DNA of 64,000 nucleotides, taken from contig DCHS01000017.1 of NCBI GenBank assembly GCA_002314875.1, positions 1 to 64,000 on the forward strand, written 5' to 3'. The translations under genes were made by a program, and so were the position numbers. Position 1 is the stretch's first letter; every line of letters starts with the position of its first letter. Below the pieces are notes generated by a model that did no database searches, was not told the DNA's origin, and saw only the letters and a list, made by a program, of their open reading frames with translations. Positions 1-6,501 of the stretch are shown one piece after another. Source of the DNA: Prevotellaceae bacterium UBA1746 (GTDB lineage Bacteria; Bacteroidota; Bacteroidia; Bacteroidales; Bacteroidaceae).

Positions 1-328
1 GAGCACGGTAGTCACCACCCTTGATAGTATCATAGAAGAGACGATAAACAGAGTCACCATCGTTCTGGTAGTTCTTTGCGGCATTGATACCACCCTGAGC
101 TGCGATAGAGTGAGCACGACGGGGAGAGTCCTGGATGCAGAAATTATAGACATTGAAGCCCATTTCGCCGAGAGAAGCTGCAGCAGAAGCACCAGCAAGA
201 CCGGTACCAACAACGATGATGTCGAGCTTCAACTTATTCTTGGGGTTAACGAGTCTCTGGTGTGCCTTGAATTCGGTCCACTTTTGTGCGACGGGACCTT
301 CAGGTATGCGGGAATTAAGAGTTGCCAT
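1..328 (-). CDS. sdhA: Succinate dehydrogenase/fumarate reductase flavoprotein subunit (N-terminal part)
   Basis: Only the first 109 codons are in the window; the gene runs off the left edge. The ATG lies at 326-328 on the minus strand. The translation shows the dinucleotide-binding motif GTGLAG at residues 41-46 and RAHSIAAQGGINA at 71-83, whose H73 matches the histidine that carries covalent FAD in this family. The enzyme interconverts succinate and fumarate and passes electrons to menaquinone through the iron-sulfur and cytochrome b subunits. It follows sdhC by 56 bp in the same direction, so the usual C-A-B order is expected, with sdhB off the window. Sequence cannot separate succinate dehydrogenase from fumarate reductase; in anaerobic Bacteroidales the latter direction is usual. 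Confidence 0.95.
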   Translation of the reverse strand, partial: MATLNSRIPEGPVAQKWTEFKAHQRLVNPKNKLKLDIIVVGTGLAGASAAASLGEMGFNVYNFCIQDSPRRAHSIAAQGGINAAKNYQNDGDSVYRLFYDTIKGGDYRA

Positions 329-330
329 TT

Positions 331-357
331 TTTAACGTTTAATGTTTAACGTTTAAT
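331..357. repeat. Two direct copies of TTTAACGTTTAAT in the sdhC-sdhA spacer
   Basis: The 13-mer occurs at 331-343 and again at 345-357, a 14-bp period, ending two bases from the sdhA start codon. Each copy holds the small palindrome TTAACGTTAA with one extra T. The spacer contains no visible Shine-Dalgarno sequence. Its role is unknown. Confidence 0.7.
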
Positions 358-384
358 ACTGTTTGATGTTTGTTTAAGTGTGGA

Positions 385-1062
385 TTAGCACGCGGGGCAA
401 AGATAATGACATGCGCAGAACCAAACCACTACAGCTACGAACATAAGAACGAGTACGGTAGCATATACATTACCGATGCACTTCCAACGTTCGAACCATA
501 CCTTACCACTCCAACCGAGGGTCTGAAGAGCACTCCAGAAACCATGAGTAAGATGGAACCAAAGAGCAACCAACCAGAGAATGTAGAGAACTACATAAAC
601 GGGATTAGAGAAGGTTTCCTGAATCCAGTATGCACCGTCAGTTGCAAAAGTAGTATCGCCACCAACGAGTTCTGCGAACATCATGTTGTACCAGAAATTG
701 AAGAGGTGGAGAAGAAGACCGAGAATGACGATAGCACCAAGAACGAACATGTTCTGGCTGGCCCATTCTACCTTTTCGGGCTTGCTGGTAACTTCATATT
801 TGCTGTTACCACGAGCCTTCTTGTTTTGAAGGGTAAGAATGATTGCATAGATGAAGTGGAGCGCAACGAGTGCTGCAAGACCGCAGGTAGCTACAACAGC
901 ATACCAGTTAGCACCGAGCATTTCGCAAATCCAGTTGTAACCCTCTGCTGAGAAGAGAGCAACAACATTCATGCAACCGTGGAAGGTAAGGAACAAGATG
1001 AGGGCGATACCAGATACCGACATAATCACCTTGCGTCCAATAGATGAGTTAGTTAACCACAT
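385..1062 (-). CDS. sdhC: Succinate dehydrogenase/fumarate reductase cytochrome b subunit
   Basis: This 225-residue membrane protein anchors the flavoprotein and iron-sulfur subunits and carries heme b for electron exchange with menaquinone. Five hydrophobic helices can be read, with histidines placed as in the Bacteroidetes diheme subunit (TFHGCMN, HFIYA, FHLTHG). The open frame extends to 1251, but the extra 63 residues are not hydrophobic and match no family feature. The start MWLTNSSIGRK at 1062 is chosen because the protein begins just before the first helix, and because a -7 box at 1173-1180 places the transcript start upstream of it. The gene is first in an operon with sdhA. Confidence 0.93.
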   Translation of the reverse strand: MWLTNSSIGRKVIMSVSGIALILFLTFHGCMNVVALFSAEGYNWICEMLGANWYAVVATCGLAALVALHFIYAIILTLQNKKARGNSKYEVTSKPEKVEWASQNMFVLGAIVILGLLLHLFNFWYNMMFAELVGGDTTFATDGAYWIQETFSNPVYVVLYILWLVALWFHLTHGFWSALQTLGWSGKVWFERWKCIGNVYATVLVLMFVAVVVWFCACHYLCPAC

Positions 1063-1172
1063 AGGAGTTGATGAAATTAAAAGTTTATAAATTAATTGAT
1101 TGTGAATTTTCAGAGTAGAGTGTAAAGCATCATATTTGTGCCTCTCAAAGAGAGGTACACTATTTCCCAGCG

Positions 1173-1180
1173 CAAAGTTA
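1173..1180 (-). promoter_or_regulatory. Bacteroidetes -7 box for sdhC-sdhA
   Basis: Read on the minus strand the sequence is TAACTTTG followed by C, matching TAnnTTTG. A start near 1167 would give a leader of about 105 nt. That leader holds a small hairpin, CCTCTC/GAGAGG, at 1141-1155. Confidence 0.65.
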
Positions 1181-1274
1181 GCATATAAATTTGAAAGCAC
1201 CAAATAATTTCTATGAAATTCCATAAAAACTTTTGTGGCTTTAAATTGCAAAATGGCTTATAGCAATGCTTTTT

Positions 1275-1913
1275 TTAGTTCAATGAATTCAAAATACGCA
1301 TGCCGAGAGTTTCCTCGGTGGTGCCTAAATCCATGAATTTGTTGAGTGTGTTGAGTGCCGTACGACGCAATTCCATGTCGGCTTTATCGTCATGGAGTTC
1401 CGTTGAAATATGGTCTAAAAGTTCGTCACTATCGCGTTGGGAAAGTGACTTTTTCTGGCTGAAAAGACGACCGAAAAGTAACCACGCAACGAGGCGGTTC
1501 AGCGAGCGTTCGCTGGAGACCATCTGAAAAGCAAAATCGGCTGCATACGGCTCTCTTACAAGCAGATGCATGGTTAAAGCCTGGGCTTCTTCTGCATAGC
1601 GGATTTGTTCTACCCATACTTCTGCAAGTTCTTGATCAAAGGCATCTGTCGGCATAAGGATGGCAGCCAGAATTTTGCTTTCCCGAATATCCTCTTTCCA
1701 TAATTCTATGGCAAGCGAAGCGAGATTACAATTGTTTTCTTCAGCAATGGTGCGGACTTCCTCTGAAATTGTCAGTAATCGAGGTTGATCAACACCGAAA
1801 TTGAGTTTATATTGAAGTCCTTGTTCGCGCATGGAAGCACTCACTGGACCGCTCATGGCGGCACGGAGCAGGCGCTTGGTTTCGTGAATGACAGTTTGGA
1901 GATTATTTTCCAT
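1275..1913 (-). CDS. DNA alkylation repair (AlkD-like HEAT repeat) protein
   Basis: The 212-residue protein is almost entirely alpha-helical, with a repeating pattern of paired helices, and contains the LAIELWKEDIRESKILAAIL stretch typical of the PF08713 family. AlkC/AlkD enzymes are glycosylases that remove positively charged N3- and N7-alkylpurines. Many Bacteroidetes members have not been tested, and I cannot identify the catalytic tryptophan/aspartate set with certainty, so the activity is inferred from the fold. No signal peptide is present. The gene lies downstream of three FKBP genes on the same strand; a long hairpin ends seven bases before its ATG, which may limit read-through. Confidence 0.7.
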   Translation of the reverse strand: MENNLQTVIHETKRLLRAAMSGPVSASMREQGLQYKLNFGVDQPRLLTISEEVRTIAEENNCNLASLAIELWKEDIRESKILAAILMPTDAFDQELAEVWVEQIRYAEEAQALTMHLLVREPYAADFAFQMVSSERSLNRLVAWLLFGRLFSQKKSLSQRDSDELLDHISTELHDDKADMELRRTALNTLNKFMDLGTTEETLGMRILNSLN

Positions 1914-1919
1914 AGAGAA

Positions 1920-1964
1920 AATAGAGGAATCAAAAAGCCTTTGCGGGCTTCTGACTCCTCTATT
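1920..1964 (-). terminator. Hairpin between the FKBP gene and the AlkD-like gene
   Basis: The arms AATAGAGGA and TCCTCTATT (1920-1928 and 1956-1964) are perfect, with an inner AAGCC/GGCTT stem. On the minus strand it follows the FKBP stop by 16 bases, is followed by TTCTCT and then the ATG at 1911-1913. It may be a terminator, an attenuator or a structure over the ribosome entry site. Confidence 0.6.
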
Positions 1965-1980
1965 ATATTAAGAGAGTGAA

Positions 1981-2880
1981 TTATTTCTTAACGATGTCAA
2001 GCAATTCAACTTTGAATACGAGAGTTGAATAGGGAGGAATGTTACGGCTACCACGTTCACCGTAAGCGAGTTCGTAAGGAATGCAAAGTTCGTAAGTAGA
2101 ACCTACAGGCATCATCTTGAGAGCCTCGGTCCAACCCTTGATAACCTGGGTAACGCCGAAGGTAGCGGGCTTGTTACGCTTGTAGCTGCTATCGAATACG
2201 GTACCGTCGATGAGTTTACCTTCATAGTTTACAGAAACCTTGTCGGTATCAGTGGGGAGAGCACCTTCACCCTGCTTGATAACCTTGTAGAGGAGACCGC
2301 TTGCAGTCTTCTTTACGCTGTCATTCTTAGCATAGGTAGCAAGGAAGTCCTGATTTTCCTTCTTAACAATCTGTTCGCGATACTTGATCTGCTGTTCGAA
2401 AATCTTCTGTGCAGAATCTGCGGTAAGGGTACTCTGGTTGCGGATACCATCGATAAGACCCTTAACGAGAAGGTCGTTCTTTACGAAGTCTGCCTTTTCA
2501 TCACCAGCAGCACTCTTGTTGAGGTTGGGGATAATCTGAGTTTTGTTTTGTTCAGCAATACCAGAACCGGCAACGATAGCCTTGAACTTAGCAATTTCTG
2601 CTTCGCTGTACTGACCGTTAAGACCAGCGATAAAGTCCTCATAATGAGTAGAGTCAACGCCTTCACGCTGTTCTACATACTGCTTGAGGCTGGGAGCCTG
2701 AGCAACACCAAATGCATAAGAGAATGTGCTTGCATCTACGGGTTCAATAGCAGGTTCAGCGGGAGTTACTACGGTAGTCTTAACTGCCTTTTTCTTGCCC
2801 TTCTTAGCGGGCTGACTAGCCACTGCGCCAAGGCAAAGAGTACCTGCGAGGGCCATCATACATACTGTACGTACTTTCAT
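1981..2880 (-). CDS. Exported FKBP-type peptidyl-prolyl cis-trans isomerase
   Basis: The 299-residue protein starts with a signal peptide (basic MKVR, hydrophobic core, AVAS then Gln at about residue 23), a lysine-rich stretch, a helical FKBP_N dimerization region at about 50-190, and an FKBP catalytic domain at about 200-297 with YEGKLIDGTVFDSSY, GWTEAL, PYELAYGERG and IPPYSTLVFKVELL. FKBPs speed proline isomerization and often act as chaperones; Mip-like proteins of this layout work in the periplasm or outer membrane. It is the last of three FKBP genes in a row, 58 bp after the next one, with a hairpin in that gap. Confidence 0.93.
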   Translation of the reverse strand: MKVRTVCMMALAGTLCLGAVASQPAKKGKKKAVKTTVVTPAEPAIEPVDASTFSYAFGVAQAPSLKQYVEQREGVDSTHYEDFIAGLNGQYSEAEIAKFKAIVAGSGIAEQNKTQIIPNLNKSAAGDEKADFVKNDLLVKGLIDGIRNQSTLTADSAQKIFEQQIKYREQIVKKENQDFLATYAKNDSVKKTASGLLYKVIKQGEGALPTDTDKVSVNYEGKLIDGTVFDSSYKRNKPATFGVTQVIKGWTEALKMMPVGSTYELCIPYELAYGERGSRNIPPYSTLVFKVELLDIVKK

Positions 2881-2897
2881 TTTTATAATTAAATTAT

Positions 2898-2924
2898 GGT
2901 GGGCTCTATTGTGTAGAACCCACC
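2898..2924 (-). other. Intercistronic hairpin between two FKBP genes
   Basis: GGTGGG at 2898-2903 pairs with CCCACC at 2919-2924, and the stem extends through CTCT/AGAA with one mismatch. No U-run follows on the minus strand, so a stability or processing element is as likely as a terminator. Confidence 0.5.
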
Positions 2925-2938
2925 TAAACTATGGTCAA

Positions 2939-3844
2939 TTATTTTGCTGCGGGAGCACCTTCGATGCTAAGCAACTGTACCTTGAAGATAAGGGGAGAAT
3001 AGGGAGGGATGGGACCCTGAGCCTGTGAACCGTAACCCATTTCAGCGGGAATATAGATTTCCCATTCTGAACCAACGGGCATGTGGGTCAATGCTTCGCT
3101 GAAGCCCTTGATTACCTGACCGCAGTGCATCATCTGGGGTTCGCCCTGGCCATTGTCGAATACCTTACCATCCATAAGACGGCCTTCGTACTTCACCTGA
3201 ACAGTCTGGTCAGCGGTAGGAATAGCACCGGTACCTGCCTTGATAACCTTGTAGTAAACACCACCATCGAGTTTCTGCATACCAGGCTGCTTAGCGATGT
3301 TAGCCATGAATTCTTCGTTCTTCTGCTTAGCGGGACCGAAAACCTTTTCGTTTGCCTTTTCAGTCATACGGCCTACGAGATCCATAAGAACGGGCTGGAT
3401 GGTCTGAGCAGTGTAGGCAATACCGCTGGGATCCTTGAGGATAACGCGATCTCTACGAGCATCGTTCATACCGATGATGAAGTTCTTTGCAGAAAGATGC
3501 TGTGTGCTGTCGCCAGCGAAAACCTGGTTTTCAACGCTGGTGAACATACGAGTCTTCATCTGGAGACCGGTCTGAACACCCATCTGATAAGCAAGTTCCT
3601 TCTTGTCGTCACCAGCGTTAAGACCGTCCTTGATACCCTTGAGGAACTGCTCTACATAAGCAGAGTCAGCACCAGCCTGCATGAGATACATCTTGATTTC
3701 TTCGTCACCGGGGATCTGTGAGAGACCGAGAGCATAGCTGAGGGTGTCAACGTCAGACTTAAGATTAGCGGTAGAAGCGCCGGGCTTCTGGCAAGCACCG
3801 AGAAGTGCGGTTGCTGCAATAGCAGCGAGGAAAATTTTCTTCAT
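2939..3844 (-). CDS. FKBP-type peptidyl-prolyl isomerase lipoprotein
   Basis: The 301-residue protein has a lipoprotein signal ending in LLGAC, so C18 is the expected lipidated residue. A helical FKBP_N region (about 25-185; DTLSYALGLSQIPGD) precedes the FKBP domain (about 200-295) with KYEGRLMDGKVFDNG, GFSEALTHMPVGS, EMGYGSQAQG and IPPYSPLIFKVQLL. It probably assists folding of envelope proteins in the periplasm, tethered to the outer membrane. It is the middle gene of the FKBP trio, 36 bp after the cytoplasmic member. Several catalytic-pocket positions differ from classical FKBPs (for example EPQMMHCGQVIKG), so chaperone activity may matter more than isomerization. Confidence 0.92.
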   Translation of the reverse strand: MKKIFLAAIAATALLGACQKPGASTANLKSDVDTLSYALGLSQIPGDEEIKMYLMQAGADSAYVEQFLKGIKDGLNAGDDKKELAYQMGVQTGLQMKTRMFTSVENQVFAGDSTQHLSAKNFIIGMNDARRDRVILKDPSGIAYTAQTIQPVLMDLVGRMTEKANEKVFGPAKQKNEEFMANIAKQPGMQKLDGGVYYKVIKAGTGAIPTADQTVQVKYEGRLMDGKVFDNGQGEPQMMHCGQVIKGFSEALTHMPVGSEWEIYIPAEMGYGSQAQGPIPPYSPLIFKVQLLSIEGAPAAK

Positions 3845-3880
3845 TGTATTATTTGTTTGTTATTGTTTTCAGGTTGTAGA

Positions 3881-4468
3881 TTAGTCGTTGATGCCGAGGA
3901 GTTCAACATCAAAGACAAGGGCAGCATAGGGAGGAATGCTACCGCCGGCACCCTGTGCGCCGTAAGCAAGGTTGAAGGGGATGAAGAAACGGAACTTGCT
4001 ACCGATTGCCATGTGCTGAAGACCTTCGGTCCAACCAGCGATAACACCGCGGAGGGGGAAGGTAGCGGGTTCGCCACGACGATAGCTGCTGTCAAAGACA
4101 GTACCATCAATGAGGCGACCTTCATAATGACAACGGACATTATCTGCAGCGGTAGGCTTCTGACCGATAGCTTCAGTAAGAACCTGGTACTGAAGACCGC
4201 TTTCGAGAACGACAACACCGTCCTTCTTTGCGTTTTCAGCGAGGAAAGCTTCACCAGCTTCGCGAGCTGCACGACCTTCTTCTTCCTGTTTCTTCTGGAG
4301 GAAGGCCTGAACGGTACCCTGAGCCTCTGCAATCGTCATTTTTGTGGTTGCGCCAGCGAGGATATCAGCAACTGCCTGGCTGAATTCTGCGGTATTCAGT
4401 TCACCGATGTTCATATCCTTAAGGTTATGACCGATGATCATACCGAGAGCATAAGAGAGATTTTCCAT
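3881..4468 (-). CDS. Cytoplasmic FKBP-type peptidyl-prolyl isomerase
   Basis: This 195-residue protein lacks a signal peptide and starts MENLSYALGMIIGHNLKDMN, the classical FKBP_N dimerization segment. Its FKBP domain (about 100-193) has CHYEGRLIDGTVFDSSYRRG, GWTEGLQHM, AYGAQGAGGSIPPYAALVFDVELL. It is the first gene of the FKBP operon, behind a -7 box at 4520-4527. The other two members are exported, so this operon supplies isomerases to both sides of the inner membrane. The shared YEGRL-DG-VFDSS segment suggests that the trio arose by tandem duplication followed by gain or loss of targeting signals. Confidence 0.93.
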   Translation of the reverse strand: MENLSYALGMIIGHNLKDMNIGELNTAEFSQAVADILAGATTKMTIAEAQGTVQAFLQKKQEEEGRAAREAGEAFLAENAKKDGVVVLESGLQYQVLTEAIGQKPTAADNVRCHYEGRLIDGTVFDSSYRRGEPATFPLRGVIAGWTEGLQHMAIGSKFRFFIPFNLAYGAQGAGGSIPPYAALVFDVELLGIND

Positions 4469-4519
4469 ATTTCTGGGAAAAAGTGATATTTTTGTGTGTA
4501 TATTATGTTATTTGGGCGG

Positions 4520-4527
4520 CAAATTTA
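4520..4527 (-). promoter_or_regulatory. Bacteroidetes -7 box for the FKBP operon
   Basis: The minus-strand sequence TAAATTTG followed by C matches TAnnTTTG. It would give a leader of about 45 nt before the ATG at 4468. Confidence 0.6.
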
Positions 4528-4571
4528 CGAAATTGGTTTTAAAAACAAGCAATTTTAAGATAAATTATAGG

Positions 4572-5231
4572 TCAAAAACGCGAAACTTTCTGCATTTTGC
4601 TTTGTGCAAAGCGCTTTAAGAGGTCTATAGAGAAATCTATAGAACGCTCCAACTGGGCTTCGTCACCGTCATAACCATTGATGATGAAAAGCAGACGGGT
4701 GGTGTCTTCGCCTAACATAGTCCGGGTGGAGTCACTCGTCGGAGAGGCTATGGGACCCTGTTCATCGCGATAAACAGGAAGACCTTCGATATTGAGAACG
4801 CCACGACCGATTCCCTCGTATGGTTCGTCTTTGTGGCCAACACCAAGAACGACATCACCAACTATTTTATCAGCATCGAGGAGTCCTGTGGCATATCCAC
4901 TAAAAAGAGAGGCGAGATTTCCCAAATCTACCAGCATATTAACGCTGTACAGTTCTTTTCCTTGCAAAACGCGGCGTGCCAGTTGTTCACTGGCAGGGCG
5001 ATAACGGGAAGGATCTTTTCCGCAGGCTTTGTAGGCGGCTCGGGTGGCAGCAATTCCACTGACGTTTTTCAGAGTTTCTGTAGTCAAACGGTTTCGTAGA
5101 TTTTCGCAAAAATTTTCTATCTCGATCCAAAGTTCCGGTGAGGTCGGACCATTGACTACATCTGCCTCAATATAGGCACCGCGGAACTGGTTCCAGCGAC
5201 TTTTAAACTCTTCTGTCTGACGAATATTCAT
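4572..5231 (-). CDS. B3/B4 tRNA-binding-domain protein
   Basis: The 219-residue protein resembles the B3/B4 domain of phenylalanyl-tRNA synthetase beta chain as a stand-alone unit (PF03483). Typical segments are GIAATRAAYKACGKDPSRYRPASEQLARRVL (about 62-92), VDLGNLASLFSG, and GEDTTRLLFIINGYDG near 177-192. In the synthetase this domain helps editing of mischarged tRNA; stand-alone versions may hydrolyse misacylated tRNA or bind a metabolite, but most are untested. No signal or membrane segment is seen. It is transcribed away from a 312-bp region rich in palindromes and phased repeats. Confidence 0.8.
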   Translation of the reverse strand: MNIRQTEEFKSRWNQFRGAYIEADVVNGPTSPELWIEIENFCENLRNRLTTETLKNVSGIAATRAAYKACGKDPSRYRPASEQLARRVLQGKELYSVNMLVDLGNLASLFSGYATGLLDADKIVGDVVLGVGHKDEPYEGIGRGVLNIEGLPVYRDEQGPIASPTSDSTRTMLGEDTTRLLFIINGYDGDEAQLERSIDFSIDLLKRFAQSKMQKVSRF

Positions 5232-5344
5232 GGATTGTTTGATTTTCTATTCTAAGGAATATTTTTTACCTCTGAGATAATATTTTTTTCTCCTGGGTAT
5301 TATTTATTTTCCTCGGAGAATTATTATTTTCTAGCGGACTATTT

Positions 5345-5437
5345 TATTGTGTCACTATTGTGATGTAATATTCCTACAATATATGAAACAATATTTTCAC
5401 ACTTGTGAGATTATTGAATCACAATAGTGATACAATA
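5345..5437. repeat. Long inverted repeat carrying TCACNNNNGTGA sites
   Basis: The 20-mer at 5345-5364 (TATTGTGTCACTATTGTGAT) is complementary to 5418-5437 at 19 of 20 positions. Each arm contains its own 12-bp palindrome, and a third one, TCACACTTGTGA, lies between them at 5397-5408. Confidence 0.75.
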
Positions 5438-5462
5438 AATTAATCCAACGTAGTTAAATAAA

Positions 5463-5492
5463 TGTCCGACCTAATTATATAATAGTCGGACA
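5463..5492 (-). terminator. Hairpin downstream of the sirtuin gene
   Basis: TGTCCGAC (5463-5470) and GTCGGACA (5485-5492) form a perfect 8-bp stem with a 14-nt AT-rich loop, about 50 bp after the sirtuin stop on the minus strand. A T-rich tract follows. TCCGACCTAATTA inside it recurs at 26265-26277. Confidence 0.5.
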
Positions 5493-5543
5493 CATTATAT
5501 TATGTATGCTTCAAGCATTATTATTATCACTTATTGCTTTATT

Positions 5544-6248
5544 TTAAAGCGTTTTGAGTGCTTCTGCAAGACGCTCACAGCCTTTGGTGGCAACATCCTG
5601 AATCACCGTAACGTTGTAGGAAGAAGGTGTCTGGACTTCCTTAGGATCAATGAGGAAGATGGGAATGTCATGGCGACAGTAATGAATCAAGCCGGCAGCC
5701 GGATATACAGCCATGGAAGTACCGATAATGACAAAAATATCAGCATCTTGGCACTCTGCTGCAGCCGGTTCTATATTGGGAACTGCCTCTCCAAACCAAA
5801 CGATGTACGGGCGTAGAAGAGAACCGTCGCCCGCCTTGTCACCGGGATTGATGACCAAATGATTACGATCAAGGGTTTTAATATAACGCGGATCGTTGGG
5901 ATCATCGCTCGAACAAGCCTTCATCAATTCGCCGTGAAGGTAAATGACCTTCGTTGAACCTGCGCGGTCGTGGAGATCATCAACATTCTGGGTGATAATG
6001 GTAACATCGTAGTCCTTTTCGAGTTCAGCGAGAATTTCGTGGGCACGATTGGGCTTGGCATCCACCAATTGTTCGCGAAGACCATTGTAGAATTCATTGA
6101 CGAAATCAGGATTACGATACCAACCTTCGGGAGTTGCCACAGCCTCAACGGGATGAGTTTCCCAAAGGCCGCCACTATCACGGAAAGTGGCAAAGCCAGA
6201 CTCAGCGCTGATGCCGGCGCCAGTCAGTACAACTAGTTTTTTCTTCAT
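5544..6248 (-). CDS. cobB: NAD-dependent protein deacylase (sirtuin)
   Basis: Sirtuins remove acyl groups from lysine using NAD. The 234-residue protein has the NAD motifs GAGISAESG (10-18), TFRD (21-24), TQNVDDLHDRAGS (86-98) and the catalytic histidine H105 in LHGEL. It lacks the four zinc cysteines: after LHGELMKAC only one cysteine appears where CxxC would be. The acyl-pocket tyrosine Y54 is present, but the arginine expected three residues later in E. coli CobB is leucine (Y-N-G-L-R), so desuccinylase specificity cannot be assumed. The gene diverges from the fucose operon, and a -7 box lies at 6287-6294. Confidence 0.9.
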   Translation of the reverse strand: MKKKLVVLTGAGISAESGFATFRDSGGLWETHPVEAVATPEGWYRNPDFVNEFYNGLREQLVDAKPNRAHEILAELEKDYDVTIITQNVDDLHDRAGSTKVIYLHGELMKACSSDDPNDPRYIKTLDRNHLVINPGDKAGDGSLLRPYIVWFGEAVPNIEPAAAECQDADIFVIIGTSMAVYPAAGLIHYCRHDIPIFLIDPKEVQTPSSYNVTVIQDVATKGCERLAEALKTL

Positions 6249-6286
6249 ATTTCTTACAGTTTGTGATGTTTGACTTGTTTAGACCG

Positions 6287-6294
6287 CAAAGATA
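6287..6294 (-). promoter_or_regulatory. Bacteroidetes -7 box for the sirtuin gene
   Basis: The minus-strand sequence TATCTTTG followed by C is an exact TAnnTTTG match, about 40 bp upstream of the ATG at 6248. Confidence 0.65.
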
Positions 6295-6361
6295 AGCGAA
6301 AAAAAGGAAAAGACATCGCGAAAAGTCGTTTTTATCGCTAAAAAAATAAAAATACGGCTTT

Positions 6362-6381
6362 CTTTGAAATTATTTTCAAAG
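6362..6381. promoter_or_regulatory. Operator-like palindrome upstream of fucI
   Basis: CTTTGAAA and TTTCAAAG form a perfect 8-bp inverted repeat around TTAT, ending 30 bp before the -7 box of the fucose operon. It lies in the shared control region with the sirtuin gene. A dimeric regulator could bind here; none is identified. Confidence 0.45.
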
Positions 6382-6411
6382 TTTCGTAGGAGATAATTGC
6401 AGAATAATTAC

Positions 6412-6419
6412 TAACTTTG
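6412..6419 (+). promoter_or_regulatory. Bacteroidetes -7 box for the fucose operon
   Basis: TAACTTTG followed by C matches TAnnTTTG. A start near 6426 would give a leader of about 75 nt before the fucI ATG at 6502. Confidence 0.65.
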
Positions 6420-6501
6420 CGCACAAAGACTGATAATGTGTTGAAAGGCCCTTTAAAAGTCTTTTCTCTTGAATTTATTTAAAACCTTAAAAAATAATAC
6501 A

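Larger units (their letters stand above)
5232..5543. other. AT-rich intergenic region with phased repeats and operator-like palindromes
   Basis: No gene fits here. From 5262 to 5345 there are four degenerate units, each a T-tract followed by CTCTGAG, CTCCTGGG, CCTCGGAG or CTAGCGGA, centred near 5270, 5290, 5311 and 5331. Three palindromes TCACNNNNGTGA follow at 5352-5363, 5397-5408 and 5419-5430. A hairpin sits at 5463-5492. The phased T-tracts suggest curved DNA, and the palindromes suggest a dimeric repressor or activator acting on the B3/B4 gene. Confidence 0.6.
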
